Shown: one piece after another, positions 32,794 to 41,964 of the stretch
Layout of the letters: each line of letters begins with the position of its first letter
Position numbering within the stretch: the first letter of the stretch is position 1
Source: Thiohalophilus thiocyanatoxydans
GTDB taxonomy: Bacteria; Pseudomonadota; Gammaproteobacteria; UBA6429; Thiohalophilaceae
DNA: 64,000 nt
Direction of reading: 5' to 3'
Assembly (NCBI RefSeq): GCF_004366735.1
Contig: NZ_SOQX01000004.1
Span: 1-64,000, forward strand
The notes under the pieces: generated by a model
What the model was told of the DNA's origin: nothing
The model's database searches: none
What the model saw: the letters and a program-made list of their open reading frames with translations, nothing else
Made by a program: the position numbers and the translations under genes

Positions 32794-34149
32794 ATGTTTC
32801 TGGAAAAAATCAAATCACCCGGATTGGCTCATCTGTCGTATGTGATTGGCGCAGGCGGCCAGGCGGCGGTGATCGATCCGCGTCGCGACATTGAAGTTTA
32901 TGAGGAAATCGCTGCGGCGAATAACGCACGTATTAGCTGTATATTTGAAACCCACCGCAACGAGGATCTGGTCTCCGGCGCCGGCCTGCTGGCCGAGCGT
33001 ACCGGGGCGACGGTCTATCACGGTCCCAACGCGGCCGGCGAGGTGCGCTATGCCGAAACCGCGCGCGATGGCCAGGAAGTGCAACTGGGCGATCTGCGTC
33101 TGAAGGTCCTGGAGACGCCCGGTCATACGGACGACAGTATTTCCATCGCGGTCTATGACAATGCCAGTGGCAAGGAGGCGGTTGCCGTGTTTACCGGCGA
33201 TGCCCTGTTCATCGGTGATGTCGGTCGGACCGACTTTTATCCGGAGCGGGCCGAGGAGGTGGCCGGACTGCTGTACGACAGCCTGCAACGGATTCTCGCC
33301 CTGGGTGATCAGGCGATCATGCTGCCGGCTCACGGCGCCGGCTCGGTCTGCGGCAGCGGCATGGCGGATCGCGAGTTCTCGACGCTGGGGCACGAACGGC
33401 TCAACAATCCCCGCCTGCAGATCACCGGGCGCGACGAATTTATCAAGGTGAAGGTGGCCGAACATCACTATCAGCCGCCGTACTTCCGGCTCATGGAGGC
33501 GCTTAACCTCAGTGGCACCGATCCCATGGACCCCAACCCGGCCGCGCTGGGCGTCGAAGATATCAAGAGCCTCGGTGAGCAGGTGCTCCGGGTCGACGTC
33601 CGCAGCGCCGAAGCCTATGCCTCGGCGCATCTGCCGGATTCGCTGTGCGTGCCTGAAGAGATGATCCCGGCATTCGCCGGCTGGTTGATCAAACCGGAGC
33701 AGCGACTGGTGCTGATCGCCGAGAATGCCGAACATGCCTGGCAGGCTGCCCGTCATCTCGGCCGCATCGGCTTTGATCGGGTCGAGGGTTATCTCGCCGG
33801 CATCATGGACTGGGTGACCGCCGGAGAGCCATTTGCCAGCGTCGATTTCGTCGATACGGCTACCGTCGAGCAACGGTTGAACAAACCGTCCGTCGACTGG
33901 CAGTTACTGGATGTCCGCGGACTTGAAGAAGTCGAGACGCAGCGCATGCCAGAGGCCATACATGTCTATGTCGGCGAATTGCCTGATAAACTCAAAGAGC
34001 TGGACAGCAACAAGGCCTGGACCGTTATGTGCGGCAGCGGCCAGCGTGCCGCCATCGCGGCCAGTGTGCTGGAGCGCGGCGGATATAACAACGTGGATGT
34101 GTACCTGGGCTCCATGACAGCCTGGCAACAACAGAAACACGCGGCATGA
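32794..34149 (+). CDS. MBL-fold hydrolase/persulfide-dioxygenase-like protein with two rhodanese domains
   Basis: 451 aa. The MBL domain (1-240) has FETHRNEDLVSGAG instead of the canonical THxHxDH, yet keeps TPGHTDDS, FTGDALFIGDVGRTDF and LPAHGAGS. Rhodanese 1 (about 260-350) has RLVLIAENAEHAW, with no Cys at the active loop. Rhodanese 2 (about 365-450) has WTVMCGSGQRAAIAASVL with Cys413 as the likely persulfide carrier. Proteins of this architecture handle persulfides and thiosulfate. GAAGGAGG before ATG 32794 fixes the start. Next to selD, a selenium role is conceivable but unproven. Confidence 0.85.
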   Translation: MFLEKIKSPGLAHLSYVIGAGGQAAVIDPRRDIEVYEEIAAANNARISCIFETHRNEDLVSGAGLLAERTGATVYHGPNAAGEVRYAETARDGQEVQLGDLRLKVLETPGHTDDSISIAVYDNASGKEAVAVFTGDALFIGDVGRTDFYPERAEEVAGLLYDSLQRILALGDQAIMLPAHGAGSVCGSGMADREFSTLGHERLNNPRLQITGRDEFIKVKVAEHHYQPPYFRLMEALNLSGTDPMDPNPAALGVEDIKSLGEQVLRVDVRSAEAYASAHLPDSLCVPEEMIPAFAGWLIKPEQRLVLIAENAEHAWQAARHLGRIGFDRVEGYLAGIMDWVTAGEPFASVDFVDTATVEQRLNKPSVDWQLLDVRGLEEVETQRMPEAIHVYVGELPDKLKELDSNKAWTVMCGSGQRAAIAASVLERGGYNNVDVYLGSMTAWQQQKHAA

Positions 34150-34227
34150 AATCGTTGCATTGATGATTGAAGCCATTGGGCTGGCCAGATGGATTAATTT
34201 TTCAATCTGGCACAGCCCTTTTCCTGC

Positions 34228-35145
34228 TCACCTTCCTGAACGCGACCACCACGCAGCCAGTACCGATCCCGACAGATTATGCCAGATACTGAACAGTGCG
34301 CCCGGCAGCGCCGTTAGTGCGCCGATGGCCGGGAAATATTTCAGTGCCAGGGCCACGGCGAGCCCCGAATTCTGCATGCCGACTTCGATAGCAAGGGTTC
34401 GGGCGGTTACGGTGTTGTAACGAAACAGCCGGGCAAACAGATAGCCGCCAGCCAGGCCCAGGGCGTTGTGCAGAATCACGGCAATCAACAACAGTGGACC
34501 AATCTGCCAGAGACGTTCGGTATTCAATGCGACGATGATGGCGATGATCAACACAATGGCCACCACCGACAGCCACGGGAAGAGTCCCTGTACCTTGCGA
34601 ACATACGACCCTGCCAGCGTATTGATGGCCGCGCCAAGTAATACCGGGGCGGCGATGATCTGCAAGACATTCAATAACATATCGAGCACCGGCACGGGCA
34701 CCTGTTGCCCGACATAGAGCCAGGTCAACAGTGGCGTGAGCAGGACGGCCAACAGGGTCGAACTGAGCGTCAGGCTGATGGATAGCGCGACATTGCCGCG
34801 GGCCAGATAGCAGATCACGTTCGAGGCGGTCCCACCAGGGCTGGCCCCGACCAGCACCAGGCCGATGATCAGCGCGCTCTCCAGTTGCAGGCCGTGACCG
34901 ATCAACCAGGCAGCCAGTGGCATGATAATAAATTGCAATGCCAGGCCCAGCCCGATTACTCCGGGTTGCTGCCAGACTCGCGCGAAGTCACGCAGGGTCA
35001 GCGTCATCCCCATGCCGAACATGACGAGCATTAACAGGGGAATGATCCCGCCTTTCAGCGGAGTGAACAAAGTCGGTTGCCACAGGGACAGCGCACTGAG
35101 CAGCAGGGCCCAGAGGGGAAACAGGCGAATCACAAAAGCAGGCAT
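34228..35145 (-). CDS. Bile acid:sodium symporter-family (BASS/PanS-like) transporter
   Basis: 305 aa with nine or ten helices. The family signatures are MLVMFGMGMTLTLRDF, IGLVLVGASPGGTASNVICYLARGN (sodium site) and EVGMQNSGLAVALALKYFPA. Members move organic anions such as bile acids, pantoate or keto acids with sodium. The substrate is not predictable here. Convergent with the MBL-rhodanese gene, divergent from the Cca-like gene. Confidence 0.9.
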   Translation of the reverse strand: MPAFVIRLFPLWALLLSALSLWQPTLFTPLKGGIIPLLMLVMFGMGMTLTLRDFARVWQQPGVIGLGLALQFIIMPLAAWLIGHGLQLESALIIGLVLVGASPGGTASNVICYLARGNVALSISLTLSSTLLAVLLTPLLTWLYVGQQVPVPVLDMLLNVLQIIAAPVLLGAAINTLAGSYVRKVQGLFPWLSVVAIVLIIAIIVALNTERLWQIGPLLLIAVILHNALGLAGGYLFARLFRYNTVTARTLAIEVGMQNSGLAVALALKYFPAIGALTALPGALFSIWHNLSGSVLAAWWSRSGR

Positions 35146-35218
35146 GGCGTTGTTGTTTTGGTCAGGCTTCGGTGCGATTGTATACCATTGTCACCGTCAT
35201 CCTCGAACAGGAGTTACC

Positions 35219-36022
35219 ATGCAGTACTATCGTGTGGGCAAACCGGTGCGCGATCGCCTGCTTGATCTGTCGGTAGAGAGCAATGAATGGGTGGTGGTCG
35301 GTGCCGATCATGACACGATGCTGGCGCAGGGTTTTCAGTCGCTGGATGTCAGTGCCGGACTGTACCGTGATCCACAAACGGATGAGCCCTATCAACTGGC
35401 CCGGCGCGAAGTGCGAGAGTACAACAGCGGAAGCACGATCCTTGAAATCAGCGCTCGGGCCGATCTGGACTCGGAACTGGCAATCCGCGATCTGACCATT
35501 CATGCCATGGCACTGGACGACCAGGATCACCTGATCGATCCCTTCGATGGTGAAGAGGATTTACAAAACGGCCTGTTACGCCATGTTACGCCCCATTTCG
35601 CCCGCCATCCCGACTATCTGTTGAATATTGGCGTGGAAGCGGCCTGCCTGGTGAAATGGGGCTTTCATATCGCGCATGGCACCTACGGCTTGCTCAAGCG
35701 CATGGTGGCAGAGGGGAGGGTGGAACAGTTACCCCCGGCGTCCTGGGCCGAGGCAATCCGTGCCACGCTTGTCGAGGGGGCCACGCCTTCAGAATGTTTC
35801 CGGGTCTGGCAACGCTGCGGCGCGCTGGCAACGATCAGCCCATCGCTCGATCAGTTATATGATAAAGAACAGGCCCATGAGTCAGAACAGCGCTCCCCCG
35901 GGGCGTTGGCCTGGCTAGATGAGGCGGTTCGCGCAGGGCGTGGCAGGGAACAGATCCTTGGCGACTGGCACGCGCGACTTGGCAAGGATGCGGAAGTCAT
36001 TTATCACCAACTGGGAATTTGA
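35219..36022 (+). CDS. Degenerate Cca-like nucleotidyltransferase, probably inactive
   Basis: 267 aa that aligns without gaps to the head and neck of E. coli tRNA nucleotidyltransferase (MQYYRVGKPVRDRLLDLSVE versus [20 protein letters not shown]). The metal-binding aspartates D21 and D23 are replaced by Ser21 and Glu23 (ESNEWVVVGA), GG of the first motif is GK, and the R-R-D of the NTP site is I-R-D. The HD domain is absent. It keeps IRDLTIHAMALDDQDHLIDP and an intact frame, so it is not a fresh pseudogene. CAGGAG precedes ATG 35219. CCA addition is unlikely. Confidence 0.8.
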   Translation: MQYYRVGKPVRDRLLDLSVESNEWVVVGADHDTMLAQGFQSLDVSAGLYRDPQTDEPYQLARREVREYNSGSTILEISARADLDSELAIRDLTIHAMALDDQDHLIDPFDGEEDLQNGLLRHVTPHFARHPDYLLNIGVEAACLVKWGFHIAHGTYGLLKRMVAEGRVEQLPPASWAEAIRATLVEGATPSECFRVWQRCGALATISPSLDQLYDKEQAHESEQRSPGALAWLDEAVRAGRGREQILGDWHARLGKDAEVIYHQLGI

Positions 36023-36671
36023 TTCTCTGGAGTCCTGTTACGCAAGGCCCTTCTGGCAGGGGCAGGTTCCCGATTCTGGTATCCGGCTGTGTAAACCCAT
36101 CAGGTTGTTCGCGGAAAGCCTCAACCGGCTAACCGGCGGTTTGTAATCCAGGCTGGCATGAGGGTGGTGCCAGTTGTACTCATGCAGCCAGACCGGAAGC
36201 TGCCGGGCGTTTTGCGCCGAATTGAGGACGCCCGGGCGCAGGCCACTCGTGCAGCTCGGTTTGAATAAATCGCTCGGCCTTGCCATTGGTTCGAAGGCTG
36301 TACGGTTGGTCAGCCGATGCGTCAAACCCAGGCGTCGGCACAGTCGTTGAAAAGGGGCCGCGGGTGTTGTCGGATTGGCGATATTTAAAATAGGGATAAC
36401 AGCCGACCATCATGGACTGCCGGCGTTGTACGATACGGGGCTTGACAGCTGATCGGCATCGGTGAACACTGCTGAAAGCAGTTGATAATTACGCGAATCA
36501 AGCCGGAAAGGGAATGGCGGTTGATCGGAAGTTCGGAATGCCTGGAGCGCTGTTTGGCATTTCTGTGTAGCGAAGCAAATCTCCCTACCCCTCTCCCCTG
36601 ATTGGTGAATCTCCGGCTATCCAGGTCTGGTTAAACCAGCCAATCACATGATCGAACAGGAGGTCGTACAT
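36023..36671. other. Gene-poor spacer with IS481 remnant and no intact gene
   Basis: 649 bp between the Cca-like gene and the first APH-like kinase. It contains the decayed transposase (36089-36358) and otherwise no supported frame. The 36360-36640 part shows only short non-conserved frames. Confidence 0.6.
36089..36358 (-). pseudogene. IS481-family transposase remnant, two frameshifts
   Basis: Read on the minus strand, PFQRLCRRLGLTHRLT, then in another frame QPYSLRTNGKAERFIQTELH and, back in the first frame, LPVWLHEYNWHHPHASLDY followed by KPPVSRL. These are consecutive pieces of the C-terminal integrase domain of IS481 transposases (RTNGKAERFIQT and YNWHRPH are typical). The N-terminal two thirds and both ends are gone, so it is dead. 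Confidence 0.85.
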
Positions 36672-37739
36672 GTGAGAGCACAGAGCGTTTTATGGATGCT
36701 TGGTGAGCAGCTCGGTACCGAGGGTCGTCCGGTCGTGACCCGTATTGAGCCGTTGAAACTTCTGAACCGGCGGTTATCGTTTATCATGTACTGCCGGATA
36801 ATTACCGATGACGGGCGCGACCGGCTGGCCTGGGCCAAGATTCTCAATCCTTCGGTTAATCCTGAAATCAAACAGCGGCGTGTTGCCCGGGATTTCGATC
36901 TCAATAATCATCTCTATGGTGCTATCGACACGACCGGACAATTCCGGGTACCAGAACCTGTTTATCATTCACCTGAACATCGCCTGGTAGTTACAGGGCA
37001 CATCGCAGGGACCGTTTTACAGACAAAGATCGAGTCTCATGCCCTTGGCTTCACATCCGCCCGGGATATCCGGGGATTGGAGTATGACTGCAGACTGGCG
37101 GGCGGGTGGCTGAGATCATTTCAGGCGCTTACCGAGGGATATTGCCCGGGCCAGGAGTCTGGCATCGAACTCATGAAAGTGAAGGGCGCTGGCCGTATCG
37201 TTGAGCAAACAATCGACCGCCTGCGTCAACTGGTTGATGAGGATCCCCGGTTGCTGGAACCTGCACTGGTGAGTGAAATAACGTATTTTTTGAATACTAA
37301 CCTTGCGGATCACCGATCTGGTGAGGAAGCCGTTTGCAGTATTCATGGCGACTTCTTTGCCGGAAATCTGATGGTCGATGGTGAGACAATCGCAGGCCTC
37401 GATTTTGAAAGTACTACCTGGGGCTCGCCCCTGTTTGATCCCGGCTATTTTGTTTTTCAGTTGGAAACGCTCCAGGAAAAACTGCGCTACAAAAATTCGA
37501 TCGTTAGTCACCTTGTTGATGCCTTTCTGAATGGCTATGGCATTGATACGGATCACAAACAGTTCTGGGATTATCGGCCTGAACTCAGAATTATTTTCCT
37601 GTCCCTCGCGATATCAAGGTTGCTTTCTCTGTCGGCTAACAGGCGATGGACGTCTGCACGGGGCATATATCGGCATATGATTGCTCGTAATTTAATAAAA
37701 AGGTTGAAGTCTCATATTAGATTTCATCAGGGTCCATGA
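36672..37739 (+). CDS. APH/choline-kinase-like phosphotransferase (copy 1, active-type)
   Basis: 355 aa. The Brenner motif SIHGDFFAGNLMVDGETIAGLDFE contains the catalytic Asp227, metal Asn232 and DFE Asp244. A kinase N-lobe Lys in WAKILNP fits the ATP site. GTG 36672 is preferred because AGGAGG lies eight bases upstream; ATG 36648 is in frame but has no such site. The substrate is unknown; these proteins phosphorylate diverse sugars, amines or nucleosides and need not confer resistance. It is followed 51 bp later by a diverged paralog. Confidence 0.8.
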   Translation: MRAQSVLWMLGEQLGTEGRPVVTRIEPLKLLNRRLSFIMYCRIITDDGRDRLAWAKILNPSVNPEIKQRRVARDFDLNNHLYGAIDTTGQFRVPEPVYHSPEHRLVVTGHIAGTVLQTKIESHALGFTSARDIRGLEYDCRLAGGWLRSFQALTEGYCPGQESGIELMKVKGAGRIVEQTIDRLRQLVDEDPRLLEPALVSEITYFLNTNLADHRSGEEAVCSIHGDFFAGNLMVDGETIAGLDFESTTWGSPLFDPGYFVFQLETLQEKLRYKNSIVSHLVDAFLNGYGIDTDHKQFWDYRPELRIIFLSLAISRLLSLSANRRWTSARGIYRHMIARNLIKRLKSHIRFHQGP

Positions 37740-37790
37740 CTGATATGGTTGATTCCCTGGGATACCTGTTTTGAAAATTGGTGCCTGACC

Positions 37791-38777
37791 ATGCTGCGAG
37801 ATAGCCCGGATCAGGACGATGATGAATCCTGGCAGGTTGAGCTGAAGGAACTGACCAATCTGGTCGAGGTACATGCGGACTCGCTCAGGGAGGCTTCCAG
37901 GCGAGGCAAGTTTGAACTCGACAGGTTTCAGTTCCGGTTCATCAAACGGGACAAGAATACCGTCTACTATGTGACCGGGGATCATGCCTGGTACCTTAAA
38001 CTGCCTGTCAGTATCAGAGAGCGTATGATGCAGCGGGAATCCCTTGGTGTCCGGGTGACTTCGGAGAGTCTACCATATGTCCAGGGCTATTATGCCGCCA
38101 GAGCCGCCACGGTATCGCTGCTGAAAGGCTATATTCTTGTTGCCGAGGTTCGAGGTCTGCCACTCAACCGGTTTCTCTATATGAGTGCTTTTCGTATGCC
38201 GGGTTTTGATCAGTCAGGCCTGTGCCGTGTGTATGAAAATCTGGGCAGGACACTTGGTCAGTTGCATAATCTTCCTGTCCAGGAGGATCTTATTGAAAGC
38301 GATCGGAGTGTTCGGAAAACGGCTTCCCGCTGGTCTCCCGAAGACTGCTCAGATCAGAAGCTACGACAAGTTATGGAGTTGGCCCTGAAAAAGGTGCCAA
38401 ATGCTGCGACAAACTGCCTGGTACATGGTAATCCCCGCATGGATAATATTCTCGTAAAGAATGAGAGTGTCTCCCTGATCGATTTCGAGAACACAGGCAT
38501 TGGATCGCCTTACGATGATCTGTCCATTGTCTGTAGTCAACTGGAGGTGCTACGCGCGCTGTTGTGGTTTCCTGAAACAGCTCCAGGGAAAGCCCGGAGA
38601 ACATTCCTGGATGCGTATCGGAACGAACATGATATCGATGAAGCTATACTCCGGGATTGTGTCGCGATCAGGCTTGTGGAATTTTACAGGGAATATGCGC
38701 GAAAGGGCGGCAGGATAGCAGGTATCCCTATTATCAGTCGGAAGCTTCATTCACTGGTTATTGAAATGCTTGCGTGA
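37791..38777 (+). CDS. APH-like phosphotransferase (copy 2) with Asp-to-Asn change
   Basis: 328 aa, same fold as the upstream neighbour: VYYVTGDHAWYLKLP (N-lobe Lys), LGRTLGQLHNLP, and CLVHGNPRMDNILVKNESVS with LIDFEN, then GSPYDDL. The catalytic base position of HGD is Asn214 here, while the metal Asn and DFE aspartate are kept. It may be a pseudokinase partner of copy 1. ATG 37791 is taken as start; TTG 37749 is an alternative. Paired genes suggest a joint function, which is not known. Confidence 0.75.
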   Translation: MLRDSPDQDDDESWQVELKELTNLVEVHADSLREASRRGKFELDRFQFRFIKRDKNTVYYVTGDHAWYLKLPVSIRERMMQRESLGVRVTSESLPYVQGYYAARAATVSLLKGYILVAEVRGLPLNRFLYMSAFRMPGFDQSGLCRVYENLGRTLGQLHNLPVQEDLIESDRSVRKTASRWSPEDCSDQKLRQVMELALKKVPNAATNCLVHGNPRMDNILVKNESVSLIDFENTGIGSPYDDLSIVCSQLEVLRALLWFPETAPGKARRTFLDAYRNEHDIDEAILRDCVAIRLVEFYREYARKGGRIAGIPIISRKLHSLVIEMLA

Positions 38778-38861
38778 GGAAAAAACGGGCATGGAATGTT
38801 GAGAGGGATGGGTATTGTCTTGTTACCGTCGAGTGAGAATACTGCCATTACCTGTTGGCCG

Positions 38862-40052
38862 CTACCTCTTTCCTGATTGCGTCGCCATATCCTGGATTAT
38901 GTGGTCCACATCCAGGAACTTTATCAATTCATGTTTCTTGTCCATGGTGTCCTGATAGCCCAGGTCGATCAGCCTGCGGGTATAGGCGCGTTCGAATAGC
39001 AGGTAGCTGACCAGGTCGGAGCCATCGGAACGATAGGCACCGATGCCGCGCAGCAGCAGACGCATGCTGCGCGGAAGCTGATCGATGTATTCCTCGGCCA
39101 GATCGCCGATATCCTGGCTGGGCGAGATGACCAGGGTGTCGATATGGCGCAGGGGAAAACCGTGCTTGTCACGCTGTTTTTGAGGAATCAAATCCACGGT
39201 GTCGTTAATCCGTTCCAGTCGTTCGATATCGGCATCCAGCGAATCGAGAAAGATGCTGTCCAGCACATGTCCGGCGATCTGGCCAATGGTGGGGGGGCGG
39301 CTTTCGTGCGTGTGTTGATGTTGGGGGGCCGCGCGTTCCATGTGGTTGCCGATGATCATGACCTTGTCGGCACCCAGATGCAGGGCCGGACTGATCGGCG
39401 CCATCTGGCGCATGGAGCCGTCGCCGAAATATTCCCGGTTGATTTTCTGCGGTGGGAATACGAACGGGATTGCCGAGGAAGCCATCAGGTGGTCGACGTT
39501 GATTTCGGTGCGGACCCCAATACGCCGGAATCGGTTCCACGGTTCGAGTTCGGGCTGACCATGGAAGAACGATACCGACTGGTGTGAGCTATAGCCGGAG
39601 GCGTTGATGCTCAGGGCGTGTAAAAAACCCTTGTCGATGGAGTGCTGGATATCTTCGGTACGGATGTATTGTTCGAGCAGGTTCTGCAGGGGGGTGCGAT
39701 CCAGCAGGGAAAGTGCACGACTGTGGTGACTCATGCCCAGCGACATCAGTGCCATGAACCAGTTGAAACTGGTACGCAGGATGCCGAGTGCGTCGGTGCG
39801 AAACACCTGTTCGGCGTGAAAGTTGGACCAGATGATCGCGATGCGCTGCACTGACTTGCGAAAGTTGTAGGCGTGGGTCGCCAGCGCGCTGGCGTTAATG
39901 GCTCCGGCCGAGGTGCCGCAAAGAATCTGGAACGGGCTGCTGGCCCGGCGGGGCAAGATGTCGGCTACCGCCTTGAGTACGCCGACCTGATAGGCGGCAC
40001 GGGCGCCGCCGCCGGTCATGATCAGGCCGGTTTTCGGTTTATCGGACTGCAT
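38862..40052 (-). CDS. Patatin-like phospholipase
   Basis: 396 aa. GLIMTGGGARAAYQVGVLKA is the oxyanion-hole region, ILCGTSAGAINASALATHA holds the nucleophile Ser in GTSAG, and YFGDGSMRQMAPISPAL supplies the catalytic Asp (DGS). A C-terminal region of about 150 residues beyond the patatin core is present. Expected to be a cytoplasmic or membrane-associated lipid acyl hydrolase. Divergent from the DMT exporter gene. Confidence 0.92.
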   Translation of the reverse strand: MQSDKPKTGLIMTGGGARAAYQVGVLKAVADILPRRASSPFQILCGTSAGAINASALATHAYNFRKSVQRIAIIWSNFHAEQVFRTDALGILRTSFNWFMALMSLGMSHHSRALSLLDRTPLQNLLEQYIRTEDIQHSIDKGFLHALSINASGYSSHQSVSFFHGQPELEPWNRFRRIGVRTEINVDHLMASSAIPFVFPPQKINREYFGDGSMRQMAPISPALHLGADKVMIIGNHMERAAPQHQHTHESRPPTIGQIAGHVLDSIFLDSLDADIERLERINDTVDLIPQKQRDKHGFPLRHIDTLVISPSQDIGDLAEEYIDQLPRSMRLLLRGIGAYRSDGSDLVSYLLFERAYTRRLIDLGYQDTMDKKHELIKFLDVDHIIQDMATQSGKR

Positions 40053-40201
40053 GGGTGCTGCCTGTCGGGTTATCGCTGTTATACAATCAGGCTCTCCTGC
40101 TCACACTTAATAGCATAGTCAGAGATTGTCATGCAGCCAACTCGTTCGTCTGTTTCTTTGTCAATTATCACGTTTTGGCCGGATTTTTGCGCCGGTGTAC
40201 T

Positions 40202-41101
40202 ATGAACAGCATGCTGTATCGTCAAAGTCTGGTGCTCGGCAGTCTGTTTATTATTCTGTCTGAATTTATGTTCGCCTCAATGGGCGCGGCGGTCAAGGCC
40301 GTCTCCGCCGAGATGCCCAACGAAATGATCGTCTTCATGCGCAACCTGTTTGGCGCGCTGGTGCTGTTGCCGTTGTTGTGGCGATACGGCTGGCGGCATC
40401 TGCAAACCCGCATCTGGTATCTGCATGTCATGCGCGGTGGCTTCGGCGTGGCGGCCATGTACTGTTTTTTCTATGCCCTGGCCAATATGCCGCTGGCCAG
40501 CGGTATGCTGCTGAAAATGACCTCGCCCCTGTTTATTCCGCTGGTAGCCATTGCCTGGCTGGGCGAAGGGATCACCCGTCGCGCCCTGCTGGCCGTGGTG
40601 GTCGGTTTCATTGGGGTGATTCTGGTGCTGCAACCGCAGGGCGGGTTCGAGGCCGTGGCGGTGATCGGGCTGCTGGGTGGCGCGCTGGCGGCGGTGGCCA
40701 AGGTGACCGTACGCCGACTCGGTCGCAGCGAACCCACCACCCGTATCGTGTTCTATTTTGCCCTGGTGGCGACCCTGGTCTCGGCCGTGCCGCTGAGCTG
40801 GAGCTGGCAAACACCCGATACCGACAGCTGGTTATTACTGCTGTTGATTGGCATAGTGGGCACACTGGGCCAGTTGCTGCTGACCCGCGGCTACAGCATC
40901 GCACCGCCGTCGCAGGTGGGGGCCTTTACCTATACCTCGGTGGTGTTCGCGGCGCTGTTCGGCTATCTGTTCTGGGACGAGATGGTCGACTACCTGTTTG
41001 TGATCGGGGCGCTGATCATTGCCGTGGCGGGCATGCTGGTCTTGCAGGAGCGCCAGAACGTGAGCCTCAACAGGGCCCGTTTTGATAACGAACCGTTGTG
41101 A
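40202..41101 (+). CDS. EamA/DMT-family transporter
   Basis: 299 aa with ten predicted helices in two EamA repeats: SEFMFASMGAAVKAVSAEMP, MRGGFGVAAMYCFFYALANM, VGFIGVILVLQPQGG, then LLTRGYSIAPPSQVGAFTYT and VVFAALFGYLFWDE in repeat two. These are RhaT/YdcZ-like metabolite exporters. Start ATG 40202; the upstream extension from 40055 is not conserved-looking. Substrate unknown. Confidence 0.9.
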   Translation: MNSMLYRQSLVLGSLFIILSEFMFASMGAAVKAVSAEMPNEMIVFMRNLFGALVLLPLLWRYGWRHLQTRIWYLHVMRGGFGVAAMYCFFYALANMPLASGMLLKMTSPLFIPLVAIAWLGEGITRRALLAVVVGFIGVILVLQPQGGFEAVAVIGLLGGALAAVAKVTVRRLGRSEPTTRIVFYFALVATLVSAVPLSWSWQTPDTDSWLLLLLIGIVGTLGQLLLTRGYSIAPPSQVGAFTYTSVVFAALFGYLFWDEMVDYLFVIGALIIAVAGMLVLQERQNVSLNRARFDNEPL

Positions 41102-41138
41102 TTTACTATACTGAACAACCTGCAGGAGCAACAACACG

Positions 41139-41651
41139 ATGACGGACAAACAACTGTGGCTGTTACGCCATGCCAGGGCGGATGCCGGTGACAAGGGCAT
41201 GGACGATACTGATCGTCCGCTAAGCCACGACGGACGAGATCAGGCGACGCGATTGGGCCAGTGGCTGGCGCAGCAGGATTTGCGTCCCGGCCTGATTGTC
41301 AGTTCACCGGCCGTTCGTGCCCGGCAGACTACTGAGCTGATCTGCCGGGCCCTGGGCGTTGATCTCAACCATATCCGTTATGATCCCGGTCTGTATCTGG
41401 CTTCGCGCAACGAACTGCTGGGGATCATTGAAGGCATGACGCTGCCCAACAGCTCGGTCATGCTGGTCGGGCACAACCCCGGACTGGAGGAATTACTGGG
41501 CTGGCTGTGTCCCGAACCGTTGCCCCGCACACAGGAAGGCCAGTTGCTGACTACCGCCAATCTGGCCCGGATCAGGATCGCGGATAACGCTACCCCCGCC
41601 GAGGGCAGCGGCCAGTTAATTGATCTGATTCGGGCCGACGAACTGGCATGA
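41139..41651 (+). CDS. sixA: Phosphohistidine phosphatase SixA
   Basis: 170 aa histidine-phosphatase superfamily member with the RHG-type motif LLRHARADAGDKGMDDTDRP at the start and a second active-site histidine in MLVGHNPGLEELLGWL. SixA removes phosphate from HPt domains and PtsN/NPr histidines. CAGGAG before ATG 41139 supports the start. An HNH protein gene follows 13 bp later. Confidence 0.9.
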   Translation: MTDKQLWLLRHARADAGDKGMDDTDRPLSHDGRDQATRLGQWLAQQDLRPGLIVSSPAVRARQTTELICRALGVDLNHIRYDPGLYLASRNELLGIIEGMTLPNSSVMLVGHNPGLEELLGWLCPEPLPRTQEGQLLTTANLARIRIADNATPAEGSGQLIDLIRADELA

Positions 41652-41664
41652 GGTGGGACAACAG

Positions 41665-41964
41665 ATGCAAGTCTGCGAATTGTGCAGGCGGCCAGAAAGC
41701 GGTCTGACCAAACATCATTTGATCCCACGTACCCGCCATCGCAACAAGCGGGTGAAAAAACTGTTCAGCCGTGAAGAGATGAGCGGCCGGGTATTGTGGC
41801 TGTGTCGTCCCTGCCATCACCACATTCACCGGGTTCTGGATGAAAAACAGCTGGCCCTGGAATACAACACCCGTGACAAGCTACTCGCCCATCCCGAGAT
41901 CGTACAGTTCGTCGACTGGCTGGCCAACAAACCGGCCGGCTTCAAACCGCGCTCATCCCGTTAG
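41665..41964 (+). CDS. Small HNH-type protein, 99 aa
   Basis: VCELCRRPESGLTKHHLIPR and LWLCRPCHHHIHRVLDE give two CxxC pairs around a TKHHLIPR segment, the layout of HNH nucleases with a structural zinc. No fused domain. ATG 41665 has GAGGTGGG eight bases upstream. It could be a nicking/repair nuclease or a nucleic-acid-binding relative; genes of this type often lie beside sixA. Co-transcription with sixA is likely. Confidence 0.8.
   Translation: MQVCELCRRPESGLTKHHLIPRTRHRNKRVKKLFSREEMSGRVLWLCRPCHHHIHRVLDEKQLALEYNTRDKLLAHPEIVQFVDWLANKPAGFKPRSSR

Noticed and set aside
36672-38777. Aminoglycoside resistance genes
   Set aside because: Only the general kinase fold matches; substrate-site features of known APH enzymes are not seen, and one copy lacks the catalytic Asp.
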